A DNA stretch of 64,000 nt from Pseudofabraea citricarpa (taxonomy: Eukaryota; Ascomycota; Leotiomycetes; Helotiales; Dermateaceae). Position 1 is the stretch's first letter, and every line of letters begins with the position of its first letter. Positions 1-11,504 of the stretch are shown piece by piece. The notes below the pieces were generated by a model that made no database searches, had not been told where the DNA came from, and was given only the letters and a program-made list of their open reading frames with translations. The position numbers were made by a program, and so were the translations under genes. The stretch spans positions 1,438,501 to 1,502,500 of the forward strand of contig JAPWGK010000001.1 in the NCBI GenBank assembly GCA_029641185.1, given 5' to 3'.

Positions 1-2
1 AC

Positions 3-775
3 TATCGCCTCCTTGCAAAAGCTCACTTTGTCTTACTCCTCGCTTGGGGGTTCTGTAGCGATCTGGGCTATGTCGTGCTTCTCTTCTCGCTTCCAAATTA
101 TGCTCTTTCGGTTGGCTTGTCTACGGCCCAGGGCGCCATCGTTGGTGCACTTCTCAATCTTGGTCTGGGCATCGGGAGGCCTGTCGTCGGTCATTTTAGC
201 GATACCACAGGCCGTCTTAACGTAGCTACAGCTATGACTGGCCTCTGCGGCATTCTCTGTCTTGTTGTATGGACCGTTGCCAAGAGCTTTCCCGTTCTGT
301 GTTTCTTTGCCTTGACTGCTGGCATGGTATGCGGTACTTTCTGGTCTACTATTGCTCCTGTAGGCGCCGAGATAGTGGGGATGAAGAACCTGCCAAGTGC
401 CTTGAGTATCACCTTTGTCACTATGATGTTCCCCACCACCTGTGAGTTATCTTTCCCTACCTGGCATTCTCGAAACTTTATATTATAAGTGGCTGATACC
501 TCGCAGTCGCCGAACCTATTGCTTTGAAACTCCGGCGCAGTCATGGCAATATCTATCTCGACGCTCAGATCTTCACGGGTGTCATGTTCATATTTGCGGC
601 TATGTGCGCTTGGTTCGTCAGGTCTTGGAAGATTGCAGACATTAAGCGTGAGGAGGTCGCTAAGCGCCGAAGAGAAGATGTTAGAATGCTACCCGTCGAA
701 GAAGATTCGGCCTCTGCTTGGTTGGTGTATACCTATAACATGTTTCGGTATTTGTTTGTTTGGGCCAAGGTATAA
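3..775 (+). CDS. Monocarboxylate-transporter-like MFS permease, 3' part
   Basis: This is the 3' part of a gene that begins left of the window. The frame is open from base 3. A GTGAGT intron runs from 442 to 506, with branch ggctgat and acceptor CGCAG. Exon 2 runs 507-775 and ends in TAA. The joined product reads through hydrophobic helices with the fungal MCT-type MFS signature: a GAIVGALLNLGLGIGRPVVGH loop (helix 8-9 region) and, across the splice, FPTTFAEPIALKLR, then IFTGVMF and a basic cytoplasmic end. Members are plasma-membrane porters related to mammalian MCTs. Substrates in fungi vary (monocarboxylates, riboflavin, unknown) and cannot be read here. About 235 C-terminal residues are visible. 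Family assignment is firm; substrate is not. Confidence 0.85.
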
Positions 776-1904
776 AATTTGACGGCATGAGAGACGTGGT
801 AAGAAATATTGTTAATGGGATTTGGCGGGACTTTATTTTCTTTGTAGATTTGTCGGTTAAGAATACTGCAAAAACGATGCGTGCTTTTAGACTTGCATAT
901 TATGTTTGACATGTGCTATCTTGATGTTACTTACTTGGGTACATTAGTTGATAAGCGCCCAAGGACACAAACGTGAGACCGGAAAGTTGGTTTAGAAGTT
1001 TTGCCTAAGTATAGCTCATATCTTAGCTGCCAGAGATTAGTTTGCTTATCTTGTATGCGCCTCTTTTAGCTGAGATATCAGATCACTTGACTACCTAGAA
1101 ATTTGATTTGTAAATAGAACATATGTGAATATACTTTTGAAAGCCTTCGTTTTTATATGTCCTCGTGACATGATGTATTCCAGACGGAGGGGAGAATCCA
1201 GAACCCACCTCCGCCAGAAATATTTGATCAGCTCCCTTTTTAGCAGAAGAGGGCCAGTGTCATGGAAACAGTACAAGAAGGCTAGGATGAGTTTCTTGTA
1301 AGCTTAATTTCTATGCTCATGCAGGTACTTTTAGAACATTCAAGTTCAAGTATTTTACGACCTGCTGCAGCAAGGTGAGAAAGAAAAGAATTCAGATACA
1401 GATGGGAGGAATTGGTCTGAGGATATGATGACTTCAAATTTGTCTGGAGAGAGGAAGAGAGATAATTTTAGCATGGCCCAATAAGGGCGGGCAGCATTCT
1501 TGTATTAACCAGCTTCCTGCGAACATGGAGCTCTTCTTCAATCCACCCTTTAACCTTTTACAACCGTAACTCCACTACCCTGTACCGTTGTCATTTCCAG
1601 GCTGAAATGCGTACACGTGATTGGCTGGTATCGTTAGCGCGAGCCGAAATGTAAACAACCAGAATCCGACGAACATCAAATCGCCGCATCAGTATGTTTT
1701 CAGTACAGCAGACGCCCAACCCTACATTTCTACGACCAACCCAAAGATCACGAATCTCTTTGCTACCGAGTTGCCCAGCACATCGTCAATTGATACGCGA
1801 CAACCTTTGAGACGAAAGCGCGAGGAGCCCAAGCCTGCGAACCGCTCCAGCGCCGAGCCGTCATACAACCACTCCCAGCAGATGTTCCACCGAAGGCCTA
1901 ATCA
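776..1904. other. Intergenic: MCT 3' flank and DSN1 5' region
   Basis: I see no convincing gene. The last 300 bases are the DSN1 upstream region. They contain a CACGTG E-box with an adjacent ATTGG (inverted CCAAT) near 1614-1623, and a 15-codon ATG-initiated upstream ORF at 1607-1654. An open frame at 1621-1908 has no ATG and overlaps the DSN1 start, so it is probably leader sequence. Confidence 0.6.
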
Positions 1905-3474
1905 ATGACTACTCTCATCAGAACTCGAAATCCTTTAGAAATTCTGAGCATGAGTCAACCACCCCAGGGTGGACGGAGGAGAAGCAGGCGACTAGCAGGT
2001 GAGCGGGAAAGGAGGATCCTTTGCGCCAAAGTCTATGATGGTCGCGCATGGAGGATATGTTATACTAACAAGAGATTAGAATACAATGAAACAGATGGGG
2101 ATTTTTCTTTTAATCGAGTCGCGAAGAAAGCGAAGACTGGACCATCTGAAGCAGATGTCGCGCCTGCCCCAGCACCAAAGAAGAGTAAACAGAGCAAAGA
2201 ACGCGATCATGAGGGAGCGCCAGAGGCAAAGAAACCGTCGCGGAGGAAAATGAGCTTCAATACACCAAAACCGGAAAGGGATGAGATCAAGGTCGCGAAA
2301 CGAGGGGTACGAAAGAGCACGCGTACTTCGACGGGGAAAGGACAGAATGGCGAGACAAGCATCAACGGTTCTTCAATAGAAGTAGATCATGATAGCATCG
2401 ATATTGTTGGCGTGCCAGGGGCAGATGTCACGGATCGATCAATGGTGGATGTCAGCAGTCAACAACCTACAATGATCGCTTTACCTTTCAGCGACACGCC
2501 AGTCATAAATCGAAACAAGGAGCTAAGAAAAAAGGGAGGAAGCACTCGAAGAAGTAGTTTGGGGATGCGGGGAAGAAGGGCAAGCTCTTTGATAGACAAC
2601 GGGCATAGCGCCCTCCCGCACCGGGAAGTTGCAACAGACGAGTTCTACAAGCATATTGAGGCTGAGAAACTCGAACCCGGGAGGATGAAGCAGTTATTAA
2701 CATGGACGGGAGAACGAGCACTGGGGCAAAAGCCGTCGCATGGGAACCCGGATAATAATGCAGAACTCGCAGGTAAGAACGAAACGAGAATTTTGAGGAT
2801 TGTGCTGACTTGAGCAGCACGCGCGATAAATGACGCGCTTTTAAAAGATTTTGCAAACAGATCTGATTTTTCAAACTGGCTCGCCCGAGAAGACAGTACA
2901 ACACCAGCAACCAAGGTCATCAAATTACCAAATCCCAGGAATCTGGAATGCTCCCAGAAGATTGCTGAATTAGAGCCAAGAATAAAGAGGTATGAGCCAA
3001 AGACGACTTTTTAAGGTAGTGCTGACTTCTATGTAAAGATTACGAGAAGAGCGAGATCAATGGAGAGCACTCGCAAACCGACCACCGCCTCTGCCTCCGT
3101 TGCTAAAAGCGCCTGCCGAGCCGGTGAACCCTTCTCAAATCGATGCCGGCCTTTTGGATCCAGAACAAGCAACAATATTATCTTCCCTTGGGGTTTCCTC
3201 CTCAGAACTTTGGAAGACTGTGTCTGAACGATTGAATGTTATTTTATCGAGTCTCGAGTTTAAAGTTGATCAGTTTGCGGATGGGGTGCACAAAGTGGAC
3301 CAATATCAACAAATATCTAGCAGGGCAGCTGATAAAATCCTGGCATTGAGTGCCTTGCGACTCGAGGAAAGAGACCAGAAAGAAAAGGAAGCTGTTGGCA
3401 CAAGAGATGTGCCAATGCAAGAAGTCCTACGCAGTTTGAGCAGAATTTTACCCGATAGTGGGAAGAATCGATGA
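1905..3474 (+). CDS. DSN1: Kinetochore protein Dsn1/Mis13 (MIND/Mis12 complex)
   Basis: Four exons: 1905-1998, 2080-2772, 2818-2989, 3039-3474 (464 aa). The first intron is 81 nt, a multiple of three and stop-free, so an unspliced reading looks like one long ORF. Removing it (branch actaac, acceptor attag) joins RRRSRRLA to EYNETDGDFSF, as expected for this family. The N-terminal half is basic and disordered. The conserved core begins near ALPHREV and continues through FYKHIEAEKLEPGRMKQLL (the Mis13 signature), then ARAINDALLKDF, FSNWLARED and a C-terminal coiled-coil-rich region. Dsn1 with Mtw1, Nnf1 and Nsl1 forms the MIND complex, which bridges CENP-C/centromeric chromatin to Ndc80. The start ATG is the only one in frame ahead of the conserved RRRSRR motif. 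Confidence 0.88.
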
Positions 3475-4469
3475 AGAATCACATTCAATCACGAACTGAA
3501 GGATGTAGCGACAGACAGTTGTCTAAGGACACCTACGGAGCCAAGCAGGAGGATTCAACATGATCACGAAAGTGCATACGGCGTTTAAGTTTTAAGCAGA
3601 TAGTCTGAGATGTACAGAATTTGGGCTTTCAGTAGGGAGTTTGTTCATGGGGAATACCAGCATTGGGAATAGGAGCTTGATGAAAGGGGGGGCGTTTGGA
3701 GGATGTTTTTTTTGTTTGTATCTTGCCTCTGTACAAATGGGCATAAGCGAGTAGAGGACCAGAGCTAGGAAAACTTTATGAAATAATGCACCTTTTCCAG
3801 GATTGATGAATTCAGGATATCTTGTGAGAGCCCTGCAAATGATCAGCTGTATCAGCCCAGCACCAGCTCGCCAACTCGTCAGCATCCGCCACACAAGGCC
3901 ACCCACACGTGATCAATCGCACCACACGGGAGCCTTGGTCCCATGTTTTTCCAGCGGACCAGACAGAGCACGAAGACGTTGGATACATATGTATTGGATT
4001 CTTGGTAATTGACGACGACGACACAATTCATGCCGTTGGGAACTTGGAAGCTTGGAAAGGAGGCTGAGACAGCGCTGGACTTGCTGAGGCTAGCGTACTA
4101 GGCCTAAACAGACTGCACTAGCTCCATTTCCCGAACAAGTTGGAGCCACAGCCTTACCTTCTCCCGAGAGGCTACACCTTCAGCGCCAGCCTTCTCACAA
4201 CAACTCCCTCCATCGTTCCCACCACAGCCTTTGATACAATCATCGTCGGCACTACCGTATTCGCGCCGGCGTCATCTTGTTGCTGATATCCTTCTCGTCA
4301 TCAATTGCTACCATCAATATCGCGTCTGCCTCGCTGCCATGGAGCCTTCCAGTAAGAAACGACGTCTGGCACCAAAACTCGCCGAAAAACCTCCCAATGA
4401 GCAGGCACGAACTCCAAAAATGTCTTCTACGTGTTATGCGACTAATTCTATGTCTAGGTGCCTCCATTC
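3475..4469. other. Intergenic: promoter of the caspase-like/C2H2 gene
   Basis: No complete gene seen. An ATG at 4339 opens a short basic peptide beginning MEPSSKKRRLAPK that could be an upstream exon of the next gene, but no canonical donor joins it in frame. CT-rich pyrimidine tracts before 4230 are typical of fungal core promoters. Confidence 0.5.
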
Positions 4470-6956
4470 ATGTCAGAGTATCAGGCAGTCTTGCCTGTGA
4501 TGAACGCCGCCCCTCCTGAGCGCAACGACTTCGAATCCTTCGCTCGGCATCTGCAAGATGCGGCAATGCTCATCTATGCCCAGGCGAATCGATCACCATA
4601 TACAAGTGTTTCGGTGCTACTGCTAAGATGGGAGGATGATTTAAGTGTTGAACAAGATCTTCTGCAACTTCAAAAGATCTTCCGTGAGCGCTTTAACTAC
4701 CGAACCGAGTCCTGGAGCATCCCAAGTTGCCCGAATCCAAGTGTCAAACTTACTATGCAGATGGCACAGCATATCGAATATGCTAAAGCAGATCATTTGT
4801 TAATAGTATATTATGCTGGTTATGGTTTTGTTGGGCCTGATCATCATCTATACTGGGCGTGGTATGCTGTAATATTTAGCTAGCCTTGTGACCTGAGCTG
4901 ATCTTTTCATAGCAATCAGCGCGAAGATTCCTCCCGATTGAAGTGGGAAGGCGTGAGATGTTTACTTGAAGATGCTCAGTCCGATATCTTGCTGTTACTC
5001 GACACTTGCGCTGTGGCGGATGCACCTGCTGCAGGTAGCCACGGTGTTAAGCAAGCAATCGCTGCATATAGCTGGGAACATGCGCAACGACAGCCGAGTC
5101 CTCGGTCTTTCACAAATAATCTGGTCGAGGCCCTAACAAAGCTTGGCACTGGCCGGCCTTTCAGCGCTCAGAGACTTCACGAAGAAATCATATCGCAAAA
5201 TCACAATCGGATTCTCCAAAATAACGGCCTTGCCAATGGCAACGGAAAAGCTGCTGCACTTCATGAAAGACTTCCAATATGTTTTACCTGGACACCAGGT
5301 ACATTGCAAAGCATCATCCTTTCACCTCTTGGTCAAGGCAGAACTCCAGGATCTCAAATAGCTTCACCCATAGGATCACCCGATCAGGAAGCGCAGGTTG
5401 CCAGAATTTATCACGAAACCAAACCTAGCATTCCTCTTCCCAGCGCAAGCCTCATTTTCGATGAGCCAAGAGCATTGGTTTGCACGACGTTCTTAGGAGA
5501 ACCTAGTCAGGATATGACCTCCTTCAAGTCTTGGCTTCACAACACGCCCGTGGCTGCTCGAAAAATCAATGTCGAAGGAATGTTCCATGGGCCACCTACT
5601 GTGCTTCTGATATCAATGCCAATTGCTGTCTGGAGCGTGGTCGCTGCTGATCGTACATGTTGCTTCCTCGGTTATGTCAACTCGCATAACATGACCAGCG
5701 AGTACCAGCAACTTGTAGGTGGACTTTCTCCCACTGGCAAAGCCGCTACTTCGAAAGAGCTTGAAGATGGCAAAATCCTCCTCGAAGCGCGACAGGCTGC
5801 TTCTACCCCAGTCATGGTTCGACACGAGCCCGCACGATCGGATTCAATTAGACAAGAACCATTACGTCAAGAGCAACTTGCACAAGACGCTATGATAATC
5901 AACACACCTATTACAGGTCCTGCTGTAATGTATCCTGAACCTGGGCCTTCAGCATCGTCCGATCATCATGATCACGTTGAGGATTCCGTTGAAATGCACG
6001 AAGCTGCTGAACAACTCAAAGCTTTAAGTCACGTACGACCGGTCAGCAATGATCATCTAAGTGCCAACGATCGTAACCATTCACATATTGCTTCTGAACA
6101 CTCGCCTGGTCTAGGCAGTGTACGAGATGAATCTATTTCGTCCCAAGAGCCTGGGGACTCTGGTGTTGATGACCAAACCTATAACTCGGAATATAACTCA
6201 CCAGCCTCAAGGATGAAGCCTCGAAGATCTATACAAAAGCAAGGACCAAAGCAAGATACCAGATGTTCGCTGTGCAGTCATGCACCTTTTAAAGACTCAT
6301 CGTCACTACGGAAGCACATTGCTGCTGCTCATACAAGACCTTTCCCATGCGCTTTCTCATTTGCAGGTTGCGCTAGCACATTCGGGTCCAAAAATGAGTG
6401 GAAGCGACATATTGCTTCTCAGCATCTCTGCCTCACCTACTACCGATGTTCATCGTGCCCGCAGAGCACAGCGGAAGGCAAAGGAAATGAGTTTAACCGA
6501 AAAGACTTATTCACACAGCATCTTCGCAGAATGCATGCACCTTTTGCCATCAAGAAGTCAATCACGAAAACGGACAGTAAGCTACAGCTTGAATGGGAGA
6601 CACACGTGAAAGATATGCAAGCTTCTTGTCTAGTCAAGCGACGAGAACCTCCCCAACGTTCGGCTTGTCCCAAACCTGACTGTGCAAACATATTTGAAGG
6701 TGCAGGCAGCTGGGATGATTGGACTGAGCATGTTGGCCGACACATGGAGAAGGGCGAGGCAGGTAGACTTGGCATTGACAAGCTACTTGCCAGATGGGCA
6801 CTGGACGAAGGTATCATCGAGAAGAGATCAGACGGCTCTTTCAGACTCATCGGCACAGAACGCGAAGGTAACTCGGGTGGCTACTATTCAGATTCTGCAA
6901 AGAAAGAAATGGATGAGGGAGTAGAAGCTGACAGTCTGATGATGTTGGATGGATGA
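4470..6956 (+). CDS. Caspase-like N-terminal domain fused to C2H2 zinc fingers
   Basis: Two exons, 4470-4861 and 4913-6956 (811 aa). The intron is 51 nt. Start chosen at ATG 4470, the first after the in-frame stop at 4455. Residues about 20-260 resemble the caspase-haemoglobinase fold. A hydrophobic strand leads to YYAGYG (114-119), where metacaspases have YYSGHG, and a second strand, ILLLLDTC, places C163 where the catalytic Cys would sit. The usual His is Tyr118, so protease activity is doubtful. The middle is Gln/Glu/His-rich and disordered. The C-terminal part carries four C2H2-type fingers between 6262 and 6760: CSLC..H4H, CAFSFAGC..H4H, CSSC..H4H and CPKPDC..H3H. This architecture recurs in Pezizomycotina as uncharacterised 'C2H2 finger' proteins. 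A nuclear regulatory role is inferred. The fold call comes from motif spacing only. Confidence 0.75.
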
Positions 6957-7399
6957 CAATGAATGACAGGCGGGGCGACAGAAAAATGGCTGTTTGGTTG
7001 TATTCTTGGCAAGGTGATTTCTTTCTTTGGGAGGAAAGACTGACAGTGTTTTTGGTATCGATTCAGCGCTTTGCGGGGTTTTGTCTTTTTTGGTCGGAGT
7101 CAAGATTGCAGATACGATCGTCACATCGTTCATGATAGATGTGGGATAGTCTGTTTTAGGTTTGGTTACGTGTACATCTCTATTCCCTTGTTTTTGGTCC
7201 CATTTGAGTGGATTTCTCTCATTATCTGGCAGACAGTGTAACGACTAGCTCTAGTAGCTAAATAAATAAGGATGCTTTACAGACACGTACGTCATGAGTT
7301 GTGTTGTTTTCTCAAGATATTGACTTAGACACCTAGGTGATAAAGGCATTCAAATCGTTGAGATAGCAGGCAAGTATAAGATTTTGTTAAGGAGGAAAA
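6957..7399. other. Convergent intergenic spacer
   Basis: A 443-bp gap between two converging stop codons. It should hold both 3' UTRs and polyadenylation signals; the AT-rich segment near 7255-7275 is a plausible 3' end. Nothing else recognised. Confidence 0.5.
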
Positions 7400-9413
7400 T
7401 CAATGATGTTGCTTAAGTATAACGGGTACGACTAATCTATTCGCACCATGCGAGGTATCCACAATAACCAGCTCATCCTGCGAACCCGTCCGCGGATGAT
7501 TATACAACGACGACGTCCGGGTCGCCTGATGTTTAACGGGATCAAAGATTTTCGAGTACGGGCGATCCTGCAACTCGCTCCCTTCCTCCTCATCAAAGTC
7601 CTCGTCCTTCCTCTTCGCGCTCATGGAGTTGGACGGGAAAGATTTCGAGCCCTTGGAGGAATGCATGCCCTTGGAACTGGATTGAACCGTCGTGTCCATG
7701 TTCAAGGCTGGGATCCAATATACGATCAGAACACGTGCGGCTGGAAGACAGGCGCAAATCATGGCGATGTTGATCTCTATCAGTGACCAGTTGGATGGTG
7801 TTATGTTATCCCCTAGGTTTTATACGTTAGGACTTGGTCGAGAAGTAAATAATCTTGGGGGGAGTGAAATCTTACATGTAGGATCTTTCGAGTGGCCGAA
7901 TGTAACGAGGAAGTTCAGACGGATTATACTTGTGACGCAAGCCCTGTAAGAAAAAGATTACTTCGTCAGTCTGCTGTGATCCGACGAGTATGCCCACGCG
8001 TGAGAGGAATGATAAAAATGGCACATACCACGCCCCAATGCTAAACATGGCTATCATGTTGATCTTCTTCTTCCAATTCATCTGCAGCTCCTTCAGTTCC
8101 GGTACCGGCAATAACAGCACCCAGATGTCCTGCACTATGCCAATGCCCGCCACCGAATACGCGAGCCCCTGGGCGTCCAGACATTTCGAATCGAGCAGTT
8201 GGTTCCAAACGCCACGCACGGGTCGGCATCGGAAAATCGTTAAGAAGATGAATATTGTGACGGTGAGCAAAATGACGGCGATGGTGATCCGAACTACCTT
8301 GAGGAAGAACGGGCGTGTGAAGACTCGTAAGTAGAACAGGAGGATGGATACGCGAGTTAGAGCCAGAACGGCGAGGTAAAACACCTGTGCGGAGACGAAC
8401 ATCTATATGGTGGTAGATTTATAATTAGCTTTTGACACATTTTGATAGGGATCCAACTGAGAGTTAGCAATATTACCTTTTGTAAGGGAATGAGATATTC
8501 GACTTGTAGTTGCCATACATGTCTTCCCGAACCCATTGGTGTACCTGCGTTGAAAAACTCGTCAGTTTACTTGCAACTATCACAAATAGATGTCATATAA
8601 AAAGCGAGTCATAAGAAATGTTGCTTGATGGACAAGTAGACGTACCCACAAGATCTATGACGATAATACCAATGTATATCATCTGAAAACTCGTGAATTA
8701 GCAATTTTATCTAGTGCCGTGAGAGAAATAGATCTCGCTGTATTTTCAAACTCACAAAAGCAATCAGAATACTCCAATCATCCCACCAAATCCTTGCTGC
8801 TACCTTGATGCGGGAGTAGAAGCGCAACAGCACCATTAAAAACGTGACGATGCCCAATCCGACGCCTACCCAGACAGCTGACCAACCACGATTCGGGATA
8901 TTTGCATTAGGACATATATCCTGATTCGCAGTGATAGTCTCTGTAAATAGTCAGTACCTTTATCTCTTTTCCGCTTCTTGCATGCGTTTTTGGATTGAGT
9001 TGAGATTTGTATGGCGGTGATGTGAAAAGAGGTAAGTTGGGATCAAATTGACATACGCATCATTTCTGGAACTGTACATGTCTTTTGAACACACTCTATT
9101 ATTTGGAGAGATAGCGTGCCATTATTGCAGAGGCATGTGGTGTCTATAGCTGCCAGACCGCATGCCGGCGAGGTTGTTGAGAGAGCGGTGATACTACATG
9201 ATATCTAAACAGCAGAAGCGACACCGAGTTAGTCTAAATTAAGTCAATTGGGTTAATCGACATAAGAAGTAAACGACGACTTTGACAGGAAGAATATAGA
9301 CCTACAGCGCAAGATGGAGTCTTAGCTAGGATATCAGTAAGGTTAAGCTGCGCCTCGGCGAAGGTCGTGAGAGCGCATAATAGCAACAAGACAGAAGATC
9401 CAAAGATATGCAT
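7400..9413 (-). CDS. CFEM-domain seven-helix receptor (Pth11-like GPCR)
   Basis: Eight exons on the minus strand: 9413-9306, 9204-9057, 8940-8756, 8682-8646, 8544-8477, 8402-8029, 7943-7876, 7812-7400 (466 aa). Residues 1-21 form a signal peptide ending AEA. A complete CFEM domain follows, with all eight cysteines (C35, 39, 51, 60, 62, 74, 79, 95) and the conserved Asp57, spaced as PxCxxC..C..DxxCxC..C..C..C. Next comes the fungal rhodopsin-like seven-helix domain (WWDDWSILIAF, FYLAVLALTRVSILLFYLRVF, GVWNQLLDSKC, then SIGAWACVTSIIRL and NWSLIEINIAMICACLPAARVL), then a Ser/Lys-rich cytoplasmic tail. Magnaporthe Pth11, the type member, senses host-surface cues upstream of cAMP signalling. The ligand here is unknown. 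CFEM modules can bind haem in some proteins, which is not shown for the receptors. Confidence 0.88.
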
Positions 9414-11504
9414 CGTCACACAAGCAAATACAAAAGCACAAAAGTAACTCGCATGAGTGAGGTAAGTACCGATACTCGTCCGAGCTATACGAATGTCAAC
9501 CAAAAAGAAAATCCAATATGGGAGGCGGAGGGGCAGGACGACGGGGTTGATAAGAGCCAGTCGCACGCACTACGGCCCTCCCGCCACTCTCTCGACTTAA
9601 TAAGACGAAAGCAAAAGGTGCACAGACCGCAGTAGTGATTGGGTTGTTCGAGTGTTCGAGAGTTCTTCATCACTTCCTTCGTCGACGCTAATCCACCCGC
9701 CAACCAGGATCCCCATCCTCCACCGACCAGAAACAGTGACAGCACCACCAACGTCCCGGGAATGCCACGCGGTATAGTTGCACAGAAGAGATAATCATCC
9801 TGCACTTTCTGCCTTCCTCGCCCGGGAACCGGAGTTTGGGTTCTTTCCGCATGTACCTGTATGTCCTGTATGTGATAGCACGGATGGGTTCGTCTGGTTT
9901 GACCCACCTCGTCCTCTCTACCTCTCTCTCTTGCTATGCTAGAGTTGCTATGTCATTCCCCTGGAACCTTTTTACATACATGTTCGCTGTTTTCAGAACT
10001 GACTTTGATACTAAAGAAATAAACTATCGAAGTCAGCACGTCTTGACCATATATGTATTAGCTTGACAGGCCATTTTCCTTGTGATCATCACGTGTAAGC
10101 AGACCACACTCTTTCTGTGTATATATACCTATCAATCCAAACCAGTTGTCAGTGGTCTGATATTACTAATTACTACAGTTAAAGTGTCATTATTTAGCTT
10201 TACTCTCATCCAGACCTTTCGAGACGCCCACCCAATAAATTGCGCGTTGCTTTATGTACATCTATGTACGGTAAGTATTTACTAATCCACTCCAGAGGAC
10301 CTCAAGCATATACATACCATGCTTCCCTCTGCGGTGAACAAAAGAGAGAGGGGGAGAGAGAAGATCAGAGGCTCCAATCGGCTATTCAAACCTACAAGAG
10401 TCAGGTACAGCTCGCAACTTAAATTTATCAATGCCATTCATTAAGCGACGAGTATGGTATCTACCACAACCCGAGCAAAACCAAAACATTCCCGTAAATC
10501 GATTGATACAATTGCAATAAAGCCAACCAAATAATCCCTCCCATCTCATCAGAACCCGAGGGAAAGGAAAGGGAGAAGAAAAAAGGAAACGGCGAGGCCG
10601 CACAAGCACAAACCCCACCAGGGGGCACGAACCTAAACTTAAAAGTCCACCCCCACCACGTGGGAGGTATATCAGCGCAGATACAGTGCAGTTAGCGTGC
10701 CCGTACCGCCAATATCATTATCAACATCAATGCACACCGCAGGCGAAGGCGAAGGAAGGACCGTGCCGAAACAAAAAAGCTGCAAAGTCTAAATCCCAGA
10801 TTGGGGATATCACATCATATGGCATCATACGGGAAGCGTCACCTGCATAAGATAGAGCATCGGGCCAATCCGATAACGATAAGCCAGAGCCGTTCCTCTG
10901 TCATCTGCCCTTCATTTTACCTCAGGATGGTAACGATGGGCGTTGAAGTAACGGTTCTGTTCAGACTAGACTGCAAAGGAACATAGAACAAGTTTCATCT
11001 GATCCCACACGCCCACGCCTCCACGCGAAGGATGCACGCTAGCAAATGCCAGGACTCAAGAGTGGTTCATCCGGTGTTCTGCCTTTCCTTCTTCCCGTCG
11101 CTTGGCTCGCTCAACTCTCGATACTCGACCAGTGTTCCCTGGTCGGTGATTTATGAAACCTTGTATGTTCTTCAATTTATTCAAGGTTCTTTCTATGAGA
11201 CAAATAGATAAGGTGAGAACCACGTGGGAATATTCTCTGTTATTTGGCTGATAAATACCGGGCGAACAAGAAACACCCCGACAAATGAATGAGTTGTACT
11301 CTGTATATCCAGATGAAATCTCAAAGCCACCGCTGGACTGGGAGTCTGGACGCTTGATGATATTAGAATGAGATCCTTCTCTTGAGCAAAGTCGTTGACA
11401 AATAATAGTTGAAGTTCTACGCTATATGGGAATCTGGCATTCAAAATCGGATGTTTACATCGCCTTCTTCTGACTGGTGCAACTGTCTTCTCTGCAGATA
11501 TTAC
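9414..11504. other. Intergenic: receptor promoter and GCS 3' flank
   Basis: About 2.1 kb without a recognisable gene. It serves as upstream region for the CFEM receptor and downstream region for glutamate-cysteine ligase. A perfect CACGTG box lies at 10657-10662 inside a wider GC-rich palindrome. Open frames here are short, lack conserved motifs and mostly lack ATG starts. Confidence 0.5.

Noticed and set aside
1621..1908. 95-codon frame before DSN1 as a separate gene or N-terminal extension
   Set aside because: No ATG, wrong frame relative to DSN1, and it overlaps the DSN1 start codon by four bases.
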